Shown: piece by piece, positions 29,901 to 36,666 of the stretch
How the letters are laid out: each line of letters begins with the position of its first letter
Position numbering within the stretch: position 1 is the first letter of the stretch
Assembly: GCA_945871905.1 (NCBI GenBank)
Contig: CAMBXL010000002.1
Coordinates: 283,796-347,795 of the forward strand
Origin: Chitinophaga pinensis
Lineage (GTDB): Bacteria > Bacteroidota > Bacteroidia > NS11-12g > UBA955
Direction of reading: 5' to 3'
DNA length: 64,000 bases
Translations under genes and position numbers: made by a program
Notes under the pieces: generated by a model
What the model saw: the letters and a program-made list of their open reading frames with translations, nothing else
What the model was told of the DNA's origin: nothing
Database searches by the model: none

Positions 29901-30275
29901 GAGCATTACATCTTTTCTACATTCGGCATTGTATTCAGCAACACTTATTTTTTTACCAATATCTTCCTTCGTAATTCCCAAGCGTTTTTCCACTTGAAGT
30001 TCTATTGGCAAACCGTGTGTATCCCAACCGCCTTTTCTATTGACCTGAAACCCTTGGAGTGTTTTGTATCTACAAAAAATATCTTTGATAGCACGCGCCA
30101 TAACGTGGTGAATCCCCGGCATACCATTGGCACTAGGTGGCCCTTCAAAAAAAACAAATGGTGTTTTTCCTTCTCTGCTTGAAACGCTTTGTTCGAAAGT
30201 ATGTTCCAATTTCCATTGCTCAAGAACTTCCGTTTCTATCTGTGGCCAATTTACTTGTTTGAGTGTACGATACAT
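26922..30275 (-). CDS. ileS: Isoleucyl-tRNA synthetase
   Basis: Class I synthetase charging tRNA-Ile. HIGH signature as GIHH at 54-57 within PPSANGMPGIHHVMAR, the editing (CP1) domain with WTTTPWTLPSNTAL, KMSKR at 666-670 (KMSKS variant), and an anticodon-binding C-terminal part with an RVQNLRKESGLDVMDRI segment. The 1117-residue length and domain style match the long Bacteroidota form. First gene of the ileS / DksA-like / lspA / TraB-like operon; a TACCTTTG box lies 17 nt upstream. Confidence 0.97.
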   Translation of the reverse strand: MYRTLKQVNWPQIETEVLEQWKLEHTFEQSVSSREGKTPFVFFEGPPSANGMPGIHHVMARAIKDIFCRYKTLQGFQVNRKGGWDTHGLPIELQVEKRLGITKEDIGKKISVAEYNAECRKDVMLFKDKWDELTIKMGYWVDLDNPYITYENEYIETLWYLLKELHKKDYLYKGYTIQPFSPAAGTGLSSHELNQPGTYKDVTDTTVVAQFLAHKDSNALLSQIEGDVYFLAWTTTPWTLPSNTALTVGPKIDYVLVKTFNQYTFEPVQVILAKNLVAKQFGKKYIETSDSSLFENYNKETKEIPFQIIAEYKGKALVGTRYEQLFKWTTPHENPEKAFVVIDGDFVTTEDGTGIVHTAPTFGADDARVAKQHGVPAMLILDENKKAIPLVNHQGKFIHQVNNDFAGKFVKNEYYPDGQAPEKSVDVELAIWLKEQNRAFKVEKYVHTYPHCWRTDKPILYYPMESWFIKTTAIKGRMVELNKTINWKPQSTGEGRFGNWLENLVDWNLSRSRYWGTPLPIWRTEDGTDGSVEEICIGSIDELKAEVLKANQVLGLNQIIQDENIDLHKPFVDDLVLVSPSGKPMKRESDLIDVWFDSGAMPFAQWGLKNKDNWNQTFPADFIAEGVDQTRGWFFTLHAIAAMLFDSVAYKNVIANGLVLDKNGNKMSKRLGNAIDPFTTIDKYGADATRWYMITNSDPWDNLKFDLEGIGETQRKFFGTLYNTYSFFAIYANIDAYVFDESKRQDFSLLSELDQWILSKLNSLINTVSSHMDDYDPTPAVRAIETFVCDDLSNWYVRLSRRRFWKGVMNADKQSAYDSLYVCLKTVTELTSPFAPFFSEWLFKSLKLNTVVSSVHLTEMPKVQEAYINKNLETTMQLAQDLSSLVLSLRKKQNIRVRQPLQKIMVPVLDPTFKQQLEHIKELVLSEVNVKHLEFIEADNDLIVKAIKPNFKALGPKIGANMKALSAAIQNMSHSQINELEKEGFYTIDLGSVQFKLLKEDVEILSKDMPGWLVAVDGKLTVALDIQISEELRKEGLAREFINRVQNLRKESGLDVMDRILVTVNCNEEINAAIVYFKDYICAEILADNIVYSETLLEAEKIDIEGVICLIKLEKNG

Positions 30276-30291
30276 GCTTTAATAAAGTGTG

Positions 30292-30299
30292 CAAAGGTA
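30292..30299 (-). promoter_or_regulatory. -7 box TACCTTTG for ileS
   Basis: Exact TAnnTTTG on the minus strand, 16 nt before the ileS ATG (30275). No T-box leader is present: the leader is far too short. Confidence 0.5.
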
Positions 30300-30388
30300 A
30301 GAAAAAAGGTGCAATGTATTTTGATTGCAATGTCCATGCTTTTCCAAAAACAAGGAATTATTCGACTTTTTTGGATATTATTGCATTA

Positions 30389-31024
30389 ATGAAATCACTT
30401 TTAACACTTTTTTTAATAACCCTTTTATTAGGAAGTTGTAAAAAAGAAGAATTTAATACCCAAATAAATATCTCACTAAACTCAGGTATTCGAATTCTTA
30501 AAACACCGCCAACTCGGGTATTAATTACCAGTTACAGTGTAGACATGAACAAGGAGTATAAAAAAGTAATTCACACCCTTTATACCGATTCCTTTGGTCG
30601 CTATTCAAATGCCATTAAAGTAAAAAAACCGGGCAAAAAGGAGTATTACAAAATTGAATTAGAGGAAAGTATGTGGATACTCCCCAATTCAGGACCTCAA
30701 GAATTTACTGCTGGTTTTGAAAATAATATTGACTTTAGAATTCCCCCAAAATGGTTGATACAAATCCGACTAAAAGACAGTTCGGGACTATACAAACCTG
30801 AACAGTTGTTGAGTACTCACAATTTATCTAGCAACTATGCCGGCATCTTGTATAACATCGACTCTTTTCCTGAGTTTTCTACGCAAAATTATATCGTTAC
30901 AGCTCCCTCAGATTCTTATATCACAGTCACATTGTCACTAAGAAAAAGATTGAATAACCAATTGGAAACAAGACAATTTAAATACAATGCAAACAACAGC
31001 AATACCATATGGATAACTTTATAA
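30389..31024 (+). CDS. Hypothetical lipoprotein
   Basis: A 211-residue protein with a short signal peptide and lipobox LLGSC, lipid attachment at Cys17. The frame is open from 30263, but the signal peptide begins at the ATG at 30389, so I start there. The mature part is beta-rich (for example VLITSYSVDMNKEYKK and SYITVTLSLRKRLNN) with a pattern of alternating polar and aromatic residues; I recognise no family. It overlaps the next gene by 16 bp. Likely a surface or periplasmic partner of that outer-membrane candidate. Confidence 0.7.
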   Translation: MKSLLTLFLITLLLGSCKKEEFNTQINISLNSGIRILKTPPTRVLITSYSVDMNKEYKKVIHTLYTDSFGRYSNAIKVKKPGKKEYYKIELEESMWILPNSGPQEFTAGFENNIDFRIPPKWLIQIRLKDSSGLYKPEQLLSTHNLSSNYAGILYNIDSFPEFSTQNYIVTAPSDSYITVTLSLRKRLNNQLETRQFKYNANNSNTIWITL

Positions 31025-31632
31025 AACCTCAACTGATTGTATTGTTTTGTTTATTGCTTTCAAAATCAGCCTTGTCGGAGACGGTGGCAAGCACAAAAGA
31101 TACTATTATTCGCAAAGAGAATCCTCCTTTCAAATTTCAAAGTCAATTAGAGTTTTCGGGGGGATATTCTACAAGAAGATATGCGAATTGGAACTTCAGA
31201 ACAATCAATGGCGTCTCATTAGGAAAGGGCGCTTTTGCAGGAATAGGTTTTGGTTTACTGAGTTTCCGTGACCAAGCTACTTTTTTGTTTACTAACTACA
31301 CTTATGTACCTGTTTTTGCTAGGGTTTCTATCAAACCACTGAAAAACGATAAGGTGTTTTTATTTTCAGACCTAGGAACACAATTTAAAGGCCCCAATAA
31401 TTTGGAAAATTATCAATTAAAAAGCGACCCTACTATTTTCAAACCTCTGTTTTGGCGAATAGGAACTGGAACTGAATTAAAATCGAAACACAACACTTAT
31501 TACATGGCTTTGTCATACAAATACAACAAAGCACGCTATTTTTACCGCTCGTTTCGCTATGGTGGTTACTCCATTTCTGACTGGTACCGTTCGCACACCT
31601 TTGAACTGACCGTTGGAATCAGACTAAAATAA
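31009..31632 (+). CDS. Putative outer-membrane beta-barrel protein
   Basis: A 207-residue protein with a signal peptide (about 1-23, ending ALS). The mature part has repeated amphipathic strands with turn glycines, such as LEFSGGYSTRRYANWNF, AFAGIGFGLLSFRD, FLFTNYTYVPVFARVSI and SHTFELTVGIRLK, the last ending in a beta-strand typical of an outer-membrane protein terminus. A small barrel of about eight strands is plausible. Its ATG overlaps the end of the lipoprotein gene by 16 bp, so the two are probably translated together. No family recognised. Confidence 0.65.
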   Translation: MDNFIKPQLIVLFCLLLSKSALSETVASTKDTIIRKENPPFKFQSQLEFSGGYSTRRYANWNFRTINGVSLGKGAFAGIGFGLLSFRDQATFLFTNYTYVPVFARVSIKPLKNDKVFLFSDLGTQFKGPNNLENYQLKSDPTIFKPLFWRIGTGTELKSKHNTYYMALSYKYNKARYFYRSFRYGGYSISDWYRSHTFELTVGIRLK

Positions 31633-31661
31633 AACAACAGAAATTAACAAATACTAAAAAT

Positions 31662-31870
31662 ATGAATAATAAAATCGCAAAAATCGTTTTACATCTTTTA
31701 TTGATTTCCATAGGTACGCTTTTTTTTATGCACTATTTACCTTGGCAAAACCAGTTGTTGAAATGTCAAAACTTAAGGCTTTTCTTTTGTCATTGATTTG
31801 TTCACTACTTACTGTTTTTGTAAGAAATGAACAAATTGTAAATCTGTTTAAGAAGAAAAAATCAGAATAG
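31662..31870 (+). pseudogene. Small membrane protein frameshifted in a T8 run
   Basis: From ATG 31662 the frame reads MNNKIAKIVLHLLLISIGTLFF, then stops in a few dozen codons. After the run of eight T at 31720-31727, the -1 frame continues YALFTLAKPVVEMSKLKAFL and LLSLICSLLTVFV to TAG at 31868-31870. The joined product, about 69 residues with two membrane segments and a basic tail, is far more protein-like than either frame alone, so one T has probably been lost. It could be a sequencing error, a real pseudogene, or a programmed -1 slip on the T run. It follows the barrel gene by 29 nt; the rest of this 343-base gap shows nothing else. Confidence 0.5.
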
Positions 31871-31975
31871 ATTTATAGAGAAATTCCAATTCTGTTGGAA
31901 CGGTTTATTCACATTAATTACTTGAATTCGAAATTCAAAGTTACTGTACGAAAGAAGAATGATTTTAATGTCGGA

Positions 31976-32557
31976 CTAAAATCCAAAAACATCCAAAAAC
32001 TCTTTGTCTTCGGGTTTGGTATTCGATGAAAAGTAGTGTAACAACTTACCTTCGGGACTGATAACGAACTTATTAAAATTCCATTTAACTTCAAAATCAC
32101 CTGCACCATTCAAAGCTTGTTTGGTAAGCCAAGCGTATAATGGATGTTGTCCACTTCCCTTAACTTCTATTTTTTCGGTCATTGGGAATGTTACGCCATA
32201 GTTCTTTTGACAAAATGCACCAATTTGTTCCGCTGTACCTGACTCTTGATTGGCAAATTGATTACATGGTGTACCTATTACTACCACATTACTGTCTTTG
32301 TATTTACTATAAAATTTTTGAAGGTTTTCATATTGATAGGTATAGCCACAAGCACTAGCTGTATTGACTACCACAACATACTTGCCTTTGAAATCAGCAA
32401 AACTGATAGCGCTTTGACCATCTAGACTTTTCAGACTGACATCATAAATAGATTGTGTTGGCGTTAATTCGTTTGCTTGTTCTACTTTTTTAGATTTGCC
32501 AACAAAACACGAGGTTAAGAAACTTAATAATCCCATAATAATAATACTGTTTTTCAT
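31976..32557 (-). CDS. Glutathione peroxidase-like thiol peroxidase, lipoprotein
   Basis: A Cys-type member of the glutathione peroxidase family reducing hydroperoxides. The catalytic Cys70 lies in NTASACGYTYQYENLQ (no selenocysteine), the Gln104 in TPCNQFANQE, and Trp159-Asn160 in VKWNFNKF: the standard C/Q/W/N tetrad. The frame opens at 32620, but starting at the ATG at 32557 gives an N-terminal lipoprotein signal with Cys17 (SFLTSC) and avoids overlapping the divergent DUF2452 gene. It is therefore probably anchored in the envelope; thioredoxin rather than glutathione is the usual reductant for such enzymes. Confidence 0.88.
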   Translation of the reverse strand: MKNSIIIMGLLSFLTSCFVGKSKKVEQANELTPTQSIYDVSLKSLDGQSAISFADFKGKYVVVVNTASACGYTYQYENLQKFYSKYKDSNVVVIGTPCNQFANQESGTAEQIGAFCQKNYGVTFPMTEKIEVKGSGQHPLYAWLTKQALNGAGDFEVKWNFNKFVISPEGKLLHYFSSNTKPEDKEFLDVFGF

Positions 32558-32589
32558 AATGTATAAACAATTTTGCAATAATAGTGTTT

Positions 32590-32597
32590 TAAATTTG
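32590..32597 (+). promoter_or_regulatory. -7 box TAAATTTG for the DUF2452 gene
   Basis: Exact TAnnTTTG, 10 nt before the TTG start at 32608. A second TAATTTTG (32603-32610) overlaps the start codon itself. TTG at 32573-32575 is 14 bp upstream, slightly short of the usual spacing. Confidence 0.45.
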
Positions 32598-32607
32598 TAC
32601 TTTAATT

Positions 32608-33045
32608 TTGGAAACAACACAAAACCCCAACGACCCTTTCAAAAAGGATGCTTTATACCAAGGACAGGATAAGTTTTCTCCTATTCCTTTAACGGTTTCG
32701 TCGCCCAAAATAAACCCTATAGACAAGCGTTTGGTCAAAGCTACTGCCTTTGAAACCATGCAATATCAGGCCAATCAGCAAATTTCAATCATCAAACAGC
32801 AAGCTGAATTATTGATGGAACAAGCCAGAAAAATTGAAGAAAGAATGGAAATTTCTAGAAAGATTTATGAAGCCGACCTCAATTTTGAACCTGTCATTGG
32901 CACTACTTACCACGTTTACGAAAAAAACGGCAGAACGGTATTATCGCTTGTTGCCCCGAATGAATGGGGTAAAAAAATGCCTTTCGACCACCATGTTTGT
33001 TCAGCTACATTGCTAGGTGACAAAAGTTGGGACTTAGTAAAATAA
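32608..33045 (+). CDS. DUF2452 domain-containing protein
   Basis: A 145-residue protein I recognise as DUF2452, a small family found in Bacteroidota and some eukaryotes with no known function. Seen: INPIDKRLVKATAFETMQYQANQ, a predicted long helix (about 50-90) with Q and E heptads, then FEPVIGTTYHVYEKNGRTVLSLV and PNEWGKKMPF, the conserved C-terminal block. The start is TTG at 32608; the only Met codon further on is at residue 51, inside the family domain, so TTG is accepted. Divergent from the peroxidase gene. Confidence 0.72.
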   Translation: METTQNPNDPFKKDALYQGQDKFSPIPLTVSSPKINPIDKRLVKATAFETMQYQANQQISIIKQQAELLMEQARKIEERMEISRKIYEADLNFEPVIGTTYHVYEKNGRTVLSLVAPNEWGKKMPFDHHVCSATLLGDKSWDLVK

Positions 33046-33124
33046 GCCACAATTACACCCAAAAACTGACTACTATCAGTGTAAACAACTGATTTCATTA
33101 CACTTCACACTTTTTTTTGTCGTT

Positions 33125-33132
33125 TACCTTTG
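33125..33132 (+). promoter_or_regulatory. -7 box TACCTTTG for the 33137 gene
   Basis: Exact TAnnTTTG, 4 nt before the ATG (33137). No -33 TTG in range. Another leaderless candidate. Confidence 0.5.
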
Positions 33133-33136
33133 TATC

Positions 33137-33547
33137 ATGAAAATCGAAGTATATACCAATATGGCAATTAAAGACCTCAAAAAACAATTTCACGATTATT
33201 TTGAGTTCTTAAAGATTGAATTTTTTTCAAAAAAACATGGCTATGAGGAATCTTCAAACAAGAAGAATATATACGAAGCAAATACGCTATTAAAGTCCAT
33301 TAGCAGTAAAATAAAGGACACTGTCATTGAATTTGACGAACATACAACTGTTCAGGCTTTTGAAAAAAAATTCTATGATACATTAGGATTAAATGTTCAA
33401 GTATTCCGCAAATCGGGACAGGTTTACATTGAAACCTCTTTAACAGATGCTTGGACACTGAGCCATCAGAACAGTGAAGGAAAACTATTGTCTGAATTGG
33501 ATGTCATAGAACCTACTAACGCCCTTGACAAAGATATTTGGGAATAA
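33137..33547 (+). CDS. Conserved Bacteroidota hypothetical protein
   Basis: A 136-residue soluble protein, no signal peptide. I recall the pattern of an N-terminal DLKKQFHDYFEFLKIEFF block and a C-terminal half with FEKKFYDTLGLNVQVFRKSG and TSLTDAWTLSHQN from a conserved Bacteroidota family without a functional name. Alpha-beta, possibly a small binding module. Single-gene unit: its own -7 box precedes it and a 13-bp stem terminator follows. Confidence 0.72.
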   Translation: MKIEVYTNMAIKDLKKQFHDYFEFLKIEFFSKKHGYEESSNKKNIYEANTLLKSISSKIKDTVIEFDEHTTVQAFEKKFYDTLGLNVQVFRKSGQVYIETSLTDAWTLSHQNSEGKLLSELDVIEPTNALDKDIWE

Positions 33548-33580
33548 ACGCCCACAAATTCATTACTATAGAACCTAACT

Positions 33581-33613
33581 AAAGTCTAGTAAATATTTTA
33601 CTAGACTTTTTTT
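33581..33613 (+). terminator. Terminator after the 33137 gene
   Basis: Perfect 13-bp stem AAAGTCTAGTAAA / TTTACTAGACTTT with a 3-nt loop and T tail. Flanking CCCACAAA and TTTGTGGG (33551 and 33609 regions) can extend it. Confidence 0.85.
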
Positions 33614-33691
33614 GTGGGTGATTTTCTCACCATTTCCCTTTTAGTCTCTTATTCACTTTATCATTAAAAATAGCAAAACCTATAAAACAAA

Positions 33692-33720
33692 AAAAAGGCT
33701 GTCCGTGGGACAGCCTTTTT
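33692..33720 (-). terminator. Terminator after the OmpA-type gene
   Basis: Perfect 13-bp stem AAAAAGGCTGTCC / GGACAGCCTTTTT with loop GTG, ending in T on the minus strand. Lies 19 nt past the OmpA stop. The inner GGCTGTCC/GGACAGCC core is GC-rich and should be strong. Confidence 0.88.
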
Positions 33721-33739
33721 AGTATAAGATTAATTGAAA

Positions 33740-35278
33740 TTAGTATTTCAATTGGAAGTAAACTCTTCTGTTTTTAGCTTTACCGTCTTTGGTTTTGTTG
33801 TCTGCTATTGGTTTGGTATCGCCATAACCGTTTGCAACCAATCTAGAAGGTTTGATACCTTTGTTGATTAAGTAAGCCATAACCGCATCAGCACGTTTTT
33901 GTGACAATTCAAGGTTTTTAGCTGGGTCACCAACATTGTCTGTATGACCTTCAATGTAAACTGAAGCTTCAGCGAATTCGTTTAATATACCTGCTAATAT
34001 GTCTAAGTTAACAAATGAAGTTGCTAAAATTACATCAGAACCAGTTTCGAAATAAATACCTTTCGCAGCTAAGGCAATTTTTTCAACTACTTCTTTTTTA
34101 ATTTCTGGGCAACCTTTGTTGGTAGCAGGACCTGCAACTGCAGGACATACGTCTTTGTTATCAAACACACCATCACCATCAGTATCAGGACATCCTTCTG
34201 AATCAGCAGGACCTGCTTTACTTGGACATTTGTCTTTTCTATCTTCAACACCGTCACCATCAGTATCTGGGCAACCGTTGAATTGTTTTAATCCTTTTTC
34301 TGTTGGACATGCATCATCCATGTCAATAACACCATCACCATCTGAATCAGGGCAACCTTGGTTTTCGATTGGACCAGCATTTTTAGGACATTTGTCTTTA
34401 GAATCTACAATACCATCTTTGTCAGTGTCAGGGCAACCGTTGAATTTACGAGGACCGAATTGGAAAGGACAAGAATCTTGGTAATCAGGAATAGTGTCCA
34501 AATCAGAATCTTTAGGACAACCTTCGTCATTAACAGGAAGTTCCCAAGGTTGAGTTTTTGGACATTTGTCCAATTGATCAGGCACACCATCTTTGTCTTT
34601 GTCTTTTTGTTTAGACCCGCCAGTCATTGAAGACTCACCGTAAGGGATATTAAAGAATACACCTAAAGAGTGGTAAGCAAACATGTCATTGTTTTTGTTA
34701 CGGGTGTGAACCATGTATCTGTATGGAGAACCATCCCAAATATCATTAAAAGTGTAATTAAACATTGATTGCAATCTGATACCAAACGATTCCGTTGGCA
34801 TAAATTGGAATCCAAACCCAGAAGCTACGTTACCTGCAGCACCTGTATAGGCTGTAGGGTGACGACTTACTTTGGTGTGCATGTATAAACCACCTGCACC
34901 TAACATGATGTAAGGTGTAAATTTTTTGTCTTTCAAGAATTTGAATCTGAAACCACCATTAACAGTTGCATAATTCATTCTGAATGATTGGAATTCAATT
35001 TCTGGATCAACATATTGTAATTTTGTTTGAAACCCAACATCACCACCTGAACCAAACAAACAAATATCAATGTTTGGTGTTAAATAGTAACCTATTGAAT
35101 AACCAACCCCTTGGTAGTTAGGTTTTCTAGCAAAAAACAAAGCTGAACCCAAGTCACCTTGGTATTCATTTAGTCCGCCGGAAACCTCAAATCCTAATCT
35201 GCGTTCAGCAGATTGTGAGAAACCGTATTGAAAAGACAATACAGTTAGAGCAATAATTAGTAATTTTTTCTTTATCAT
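33740..35278 (-). CDS. OmpA-family outer-membrane protein with thrombospondin type 3 repeats
   Basis: A major envelope protein of about 512 residues. Signal peptide about 1-22; N-terminal eight-strand-type barrel (about 25-205); then six calcium-binding TSP3 repeats (about 210-380) of the form D-x-D-x-D-G-x-x-D...C-P, each with two cysteines; and a C-terminal OmpA peptidoglycan-binding domain (about 395-512) with YIEGHTDNVGDP, LSQKRADAVMAYL and NRRVYF. The frame opens with a TTG nine bases upstream, but the ATG at 35278 is used. Its own promoter and terminator; no operon partner. Probably links outer membrane and peptidoglycan. Confidence 0.94.
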   Translation of the reverse strand: MIKKKLLIIALTVLSFQYGFSQSAERRLGFEVSGGLNEYQGDLGSALFFARKPNYQGVGYSIGYYLTPNIDICLFGSGGDVGFQTKLQYVDPEIEFQSFRMNYATVNGGFRFKFLKDKKFTPYIMLGAGGLYMHTKVSRHPTAYTGAAGNVASGFGFQFMPTESFGIRLQSMFNYTFNDIWDGSPYRYMVHTRNKNNDMFAYHSLGVFFNIPYGESSMTGGSKQKDKDKDGVPDQLDKCPKTQPWELPVNDEGCPKDSDLDTIPDYQDSCPFQFGPRKFNGCPDTDKDGIVDSKDKCPKNAGPIENQGCPDSDGDGVIDMDDACPTEKGLKQFNGCPDTDGDGVEDRKDKCPSKAGPADSEGCPDTDGDGVFDNKDVCPAVAGPATNKGCPEIKKEVVEKIALAAKGIYFETGSDVILATSFVNLDILAGILNEFAEASVYIEGHTDNVGDPAKNLELSQKRADAVMAYLINKGIKPSRLVANGYGDTKPIADNKTKDGKAKNRRVYFQLKY

Positions 35279-35316
35279 AAGCTGCAATTTTTTGTTATTT
35301 GAACTGAATAACCGGA

Positions 35317-35324
35317 CAAATATA
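35317..35324 (-). promoter_or_regulatory. -7 box TATATTTG for the OmpA-type gene
   Basis: Exact TAnnTTTG on the minus strand, 38 nt before the ATG, leaving an AT-rich leader as often seen for abundant outer-membrane proteins. No -33 TTG at the right distance. Confidence 0.5.
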
Positions 35325-35364
35325 TAAAAAGGTTTTGCTTTAAAAAGAATTTTTTATAAAAAAA

Positions 35365-35811
35365 TTAATTTTTTATGTTTAAAAGGTTACCATTTTGGGT
35401 AATAATGTAATGTTTTAGCCCAAAATTAGCCGGTCCACTGAAAACTTCTCCATCTGTTGAGAATCTCGAATCGCAACATTTATTAAACTTTCCATTGCTA
35501 GTTTCGCCACATCGGAACAAAAATAATGAACTATCCATCTCTATTTGTGAACATGCATTTCGTGGTTGGTAAGGACAAGTTCGTTCAAAAGCATAGTATC
35601 TGTTGTCAAAATGATGAACAACCACTACCCCTCTTAATCCTCCCGATTCGTAAACGAACTGTCCTGTTTGTAACAGTTTTTCGTACTGAGGAAGGGCTAA
35701 ATTAATGGTAATATTAACCGGAACGTCATCTATTGGCTCGGGATTCGATTGATTTTTTTCACAAGCGCTGACTACAAGCAGCAAAAAAATGAAAATGATT
35801 GATTTATTCAT
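35365..35811 (-). CDS. Rieske-like lipoprotein lacking the iron-sulfur histidines
   Basis: A 148-residue protein with a lipoprotein signal (VVSAC, Cys17). The C-terminal ~100 residues follow the Rieske fold layout: VYESGGLRGVVVVHHFDNRYYAFERTC, then C79-x7-C87, C101, C112-C113, and GEVFSGPANFGLKHYIIT where Rieske proteins have the GPAPxPLxxY strand. The C-x-H and C-x-x-H pairs that hold a [2Fe-2S] cluster are not present; cysteines replace them. It may bind no cluster or another metal. The frame opens at 35856; the ATG at 35811 starts the signal peptide and overlaps the dehydrogenase stop by 8 bp. Last gene of the long operon. Confidence 0.72.
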   Translation of the reverse strand: MNKSIIFIFLLLVVSACEKNQSNPEPIDDVPVNITINLALPQYEKLLQTGQFVYESGGLRGVVVVHHFDNRYYAFERTCPYQPRNACSQIEMDSSLFLFRCGETSNGKFNKCCDSRFSTDGEVFSGPANFGLKHYIITQNGNLLNIKN

Positions 35812-36664
35812 ACTTATAAAAGCCTTCTTTGGTTTTTCTTCCATGTAAACCTGCATCTACTTTTTGTTTTTGAATTCTACTTGGTCTGAATCGCGGTTCA
35901 TGGTTAAACAATTGGTATTGGCTCTCGGTTACCGAATAATTGGTGTCAACACCTATTAAATCCATCAAACTAAAAGGTCCCATTTTAAAACCTGACGATG
36001 CCATTATTTTATCAATCGTTTCAAAATCCGAAACCCCCTCTTCTACCAACTTTAAGGATTCTACATAAAACAAGCGAGCAACTCTGTTTACAATAAATCC
36101 AGGTGCATCGGCTGCCAATACGCCTGTTTTTTTAAGAGATGCCACAAATTTCTGAGCCACTTCTATTACCGAAGCCTCTGTTTTAGCCCCTTTAATAATC
36201 TCCACTAACTTCATGATTTGTGCGGGATTAAAAAAATGAATTCCTAACACCAAATGAGGCAAACTTAATGAAGCTGCTATTTTAGTAATAGGAATTGATG
36301 AGGTATTACTGGCATATAAACAAGCTGTTCCATTTATTTCTATTAACTTTTTAAACAAATTAACTTTAGGTTCCAATTGTTCAATAATTGCTTCAACGAC
36401 TAAGTCAACCTTTAAATCATTTATATCTGTTGTTGTTTTTATTCTTGAGAGACATTGCTGAAGTTCTTCTTCATTTATTTTTCCTAAACTTACTAATTTC
36501 GTAAAAGATTGTGAAAGTTGAGCATTTGCTTTGTCTAACACCGACTGATTTAAATCGAACAAAACAACATCGTATGCTGCTTGTGAACATACTTGCGCTA
36601 TGCCAATTCCCATGGTTCCCGCACCTGCTATTCCTATTTTTCTTATTTGTATTTCTTCTTGCAT
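35804..36664 (-). CDS. 3-hydroxybutyryl-CoA / 3-hydroxyacyl-CoA dehydrogenase
   Basis: NAD-dependent dehydrogenase of fatty acid or butanoate metabolism, 286 residues. Dinucleotide fold with GAGTMG at 14-19, the acidic ASNTSSIPITKIA segment carrying the conserved Ser/Asn, the catalytic histidine in GIHFFNPAQIMKLVE, and FIVNRVARLFYVE leading into the C-terminal helical domain. ATG at 36664 starts 3 nt after the EnvC-like gene; the upstream ATG at 36685 would overlap it. A metabolic gene at the end of an envelope operon, with no obvious link. Confidence 0.9.
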   Translation of the reverse strand: MQEEIQIRKIGIAGAGTMGIGIAQVCSQAAYDVVLFDLNQSVLDKANAQLSQSFTKLVSLGKINEEELQQCLSRIKTTTDINDLKVDLVVEAIIEQLEPKVNLFKKLIEINGTACLYASNTSSIPITKIAASLSLPHLVLGIHFFNPAQIMKLVEIIKGAKTEASVIEVAQKFVASLKKTGVLAADAPGFIVNRVARLFYVESLKLVEEGVSDFETIDKIMASSGFKMGPFSLMDLIGVDTNYSVTESQYQLFNHEPRFRPSRIQKQKVDAGLHGRKTKEGFYKYE

Positions 36665-36666
36665 TA

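Noticed and set aside
30276..30388. T-box or other leader riboswitch upstream of ileS
   Set aside because: The ileS -7 box leaves a leader of less than 20 nt; no T-box elements.
32605..32620. Longer glutathione peroxidase start at 32620
   Set aside because: It would overlap the divergent DUF2452 gene and lose the lipoprotein signal that begins at 32557.
34116..34484. Plus-strand ORF of 122 residues opposite the OmpA-type gene
   Set aside because: It is a mirror of the repetitive TSP3 codons (Gly/Ser/Pro-rich in the antisense); no promoter and no family.
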